Under the pieces are notes generated by a model that searched no databases, was not told the DNA's origin, and saw nothing but the letters and a program-made list of their open reading frames with translations. 64,000 nucleotides of DNA, from positions 75,003,626-75,067,625 of the forward strand of contig OZ005649.1 of the NCBI GenBank assembly GCA_963930645.1, given 5' to 3'. Shown here piece by piece: positions 62,045 through 64,000 of this stretch. Position numbers and translations under genes: made by a program. Within the stretch, counting starts at the first letter, position 1. The number at the start of each line of letters is the position of its first letter. The DNA is from Salticus scenicus. Taxonomy: Eukaryota > Arthropoda > Arachnida > Araneae > Salticidae.

Positions 62045-63255
62045 CTAAAACCATAAGAAAAATGGTTTAATGATTGATAACTGTAATAAGCGAACCAATG
62101 CAAGAAAATAATGGAAGGTACAAATAATAAAATGAAAATTTTAAATTAACGCTATTTTTTTAGTTAGAGAAAAGAAATTTATTTATCAATTTGAGAAATG
62201 ATAAAAACATTTAATGTGTATTACAAATAGCAACATTCATAAATTCTTCAAAAAATATTGTGCATTTCTTTAATGTTTTTTTTTAAGTTACTGATTATCT
62301 TCACCCCTTATTTATTAGAAACACTGCTTTAACAAATAAAACAGAATCAATATGAGAAGTACATAATTTTTTTTTTTTTAACTAATGCAATAAGGGTATT
62401 TATGAGAGTTTTGGAGAAAACCACAGGAAAATACTGAGTGGCTAGGTTAGTGAGAACAACATTAGAACCCGGAACTTCTTGTCCACCAGCCATGAAAGCA
62501 AACAAACGAAATGTCATTATTATTATTACATTAAAAATGTATTATTCAAAAGAACAATACACAAATGATTTATTGATAAGGGAGACAGGGACTAATTGGC
62601 ATAGATTTTACTTATTTTTTTTCTTTTGTGTAATATTTAGAGAAATTCTAGTAAATGTGAAAGAAAGTTTAACTTTTTGGCTAGAAAATCATAAAAGACC
62701 TATCAGTTAAATGCATATTTAAGCAACTTTAAAAACACTTTTCCTAACAGCCTGCAACTGCAACTAAGTCAACTATACCCAGGTATAGGGTTAATTAGCA
62801 TCACATAACACATATAGGGATACTTAGGCAGAACACAGCAATTTTCAAGGAAAAACAGTTTATTTTTATAAATATTTTATCAACAATTTCTGTTTAAATG
62901 CATAAACAAATAAAGAATTCTTCAAGAAAAAGAAATTTTGCTAATTATTATAGACACCTATATTTATTCAAATAATTGGGATGGTACACCTATACATACA
63001 TTCCCCACTAAAAAGATGATAGTGCTCTAGCTTCATGGTGGTAGGAAATAGAAGCTGTGTGCGAACTCATTATGCCGACTAACATCAATCTCCCTTTCTT
63101 ATTAATTTATGTAACAAGTCATTTAAAATGACGATATTTTAATAGGCAAAGCCACCCCCCCCCCCCCCAAAAAAAAAAAAAAAAAAAAAACTTGAATCAT
63201 AATGATTAAAGCATTTATGATTTTTGTAAAATGGTATGTCATACATACAGATACA
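62045..63255. other. Intron DNA with a SINE-like fragment
   Basis: No further laminin exon was found. Near 62412-62475 the phrase GGAGAAAACCACAGGAAAA and a B-box-like GGTTCTAATG on the minus strand resemble the body and promoter of an arthropod SINE; this is weak. A C16/A21 run lies at 63154-63190. Confidence 0.35.
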
Positions 63256-64000
63256 GGGTGGCTAGTATTTTAACTTCTCCATATTCCCTGACTCCTACTG
63301 TTTATTTTCCATGAAAATTTCCCAACATTAGCGATAAAGTGAACAATTTAGTGATTTACAATAGTGATCTTTTAATAACTTTAAATAAAATTCCCTGATA
63401 AAGGTTTAAACAACAGAAGCAAAATTTGTTACATCAACATACATATTATAATTCAATAAAATGCTTTACAGTAATTTTTAGTATTTCAGGGCAGCTAGCA
63501 TTTAAATTTTTTTTATTATAACTCACTTTTCCAGGTCATTTTTCACCCACTTTTGGCATGTGATATTTTAAAAAAAGACATTTTTAGTTTGAATTTCATG
63601 ATTTCTTTAAAATAAAAAATAAATAAATAAACATTAAAATTTACTTGAATAACATTTTCAACCAGCAACATGACCATCTTCAGTACATAGTGAACATGAG
63701 TTTATGTCTGACTTCTTTGGACTTCCACAGAGCAGAGAAAGAATGTCACCTTTCCTCAATTTCAATCGGCCCATTGTCATTGGATGCTTTGGTCTACCAA
63801 AATCTCAATGGCTTCAGAATTCAGGGTATAATGGTGGTTATTGTAATTTATAAATTTACTGTATTTTTAAAAATCTATTATTTTTTTTTCTTCCAACCCC
63901 CTTCCATAGGTTTATGTGAGTGCTGTAGTAAATTTATTGTATTTGATATTGTTAGAGTGTTCTTTATTATTATTTTTCTTTTTTGTCACGCTCACATAAG
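63256..64000. other. Intron DNA with decayed repeat
   Basis: CAGGGTGGCTAG at 63256 followed by ATTCCCTGACT and later TTTTCCAGGTCATTTTTCA suggests a diverged copy of the family at 1038-1480. The right-hand end is not defined. No coding exon was recognised up to the window end. Confidence 0.35.

Noticed and set aside
1..64000. CRISPR arrays, operons or bacterial contamination
   Set aside because: Spliced animal gene throughout, eukaryotic transposons, no spacer-repeat arrays.

Overview
The window is AT-rich animal nuclear DNA (long A/T runs, many short exons in large introns, dense transposon debris). It is almost wholly occupied by the 3' two thirds of one gene on the minus strand: a laminin gamma subunit (LAMC1/LanB2 type). 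I reconstruct 16 coding exons from 62044 (right, upstream) to the stop codon at 5253 (left, downstream). Every splice phase closes, and the joined product is about 955 residues: the end of the laminin IV (L4) module, the LE modules that follow it including the nidogen-binding one, and the whole C-terminal coiled coil. The 5' exons lie beyond 64000. The family and composition suggest an arthropod, possibly a chelicerate such as a spider; the taxon is inference with low confidence.

Layout from left to right: 1-5252 is gene-downstream DNA with a TTAA-flanked MITE, a 6-bp-TSD element, poly-C/G inverted repeats, a hAT-like element and a foldback retroposon just after the laminin stop codon. 5253-24040 holds the ten coiled-coil exons, separated by introns with a minisatellite/Helitron-derived element, a SINE, Tigger/pogo-like elements and a piggyBac relic. 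24041-44399 is one intron of about 20 kb that holds a 16.4-kb tandem Ty3/gypsy array: three 817-bp LTRs and two nearly identical gag-pol interiors, flanked once by a 5-bp target duplication. 44400-51126 holds the LE exons. 51127-61819 is a 10.7-kb intron with a 1-kb foldback, a truncated hAT, a tandem array hit by two nested insertions and a CpG-rich promoter-like patch. 61820-62044 is the most upstream exon found; 62045-64000 is intronic.

The laminin exons together give a basement-membrane chain that would join alpha and beta chains through the coiled coil and bind nidogen through the conserved motif split across the exons at 47514-47643 and 47309-47421. The transposons are independent of it, but several bear on its transcript. 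The gypsy array lies in sense orientation inside an intron, and the foldback right after the stop codon carries several AATAAA signals.

The most unusual observations are: (1) two foldback retroposons (4917-5165 and 46437-46627) with 14-16 bp target duplications and hammerhead-ribozyme-like cores; (2) the tandem gypsy array with a shared middle LTR; (3) gag and pol in the same frame separated by one UGA; (4) a pair of 1.1-kb elements with 13-bp termini and exact 6-bp duplications; (5) a GC-AG intron and a frame-neutral 30-nt candidate microexon in laminin gamma. All readings were made by eye; no alignments or database searches were run.
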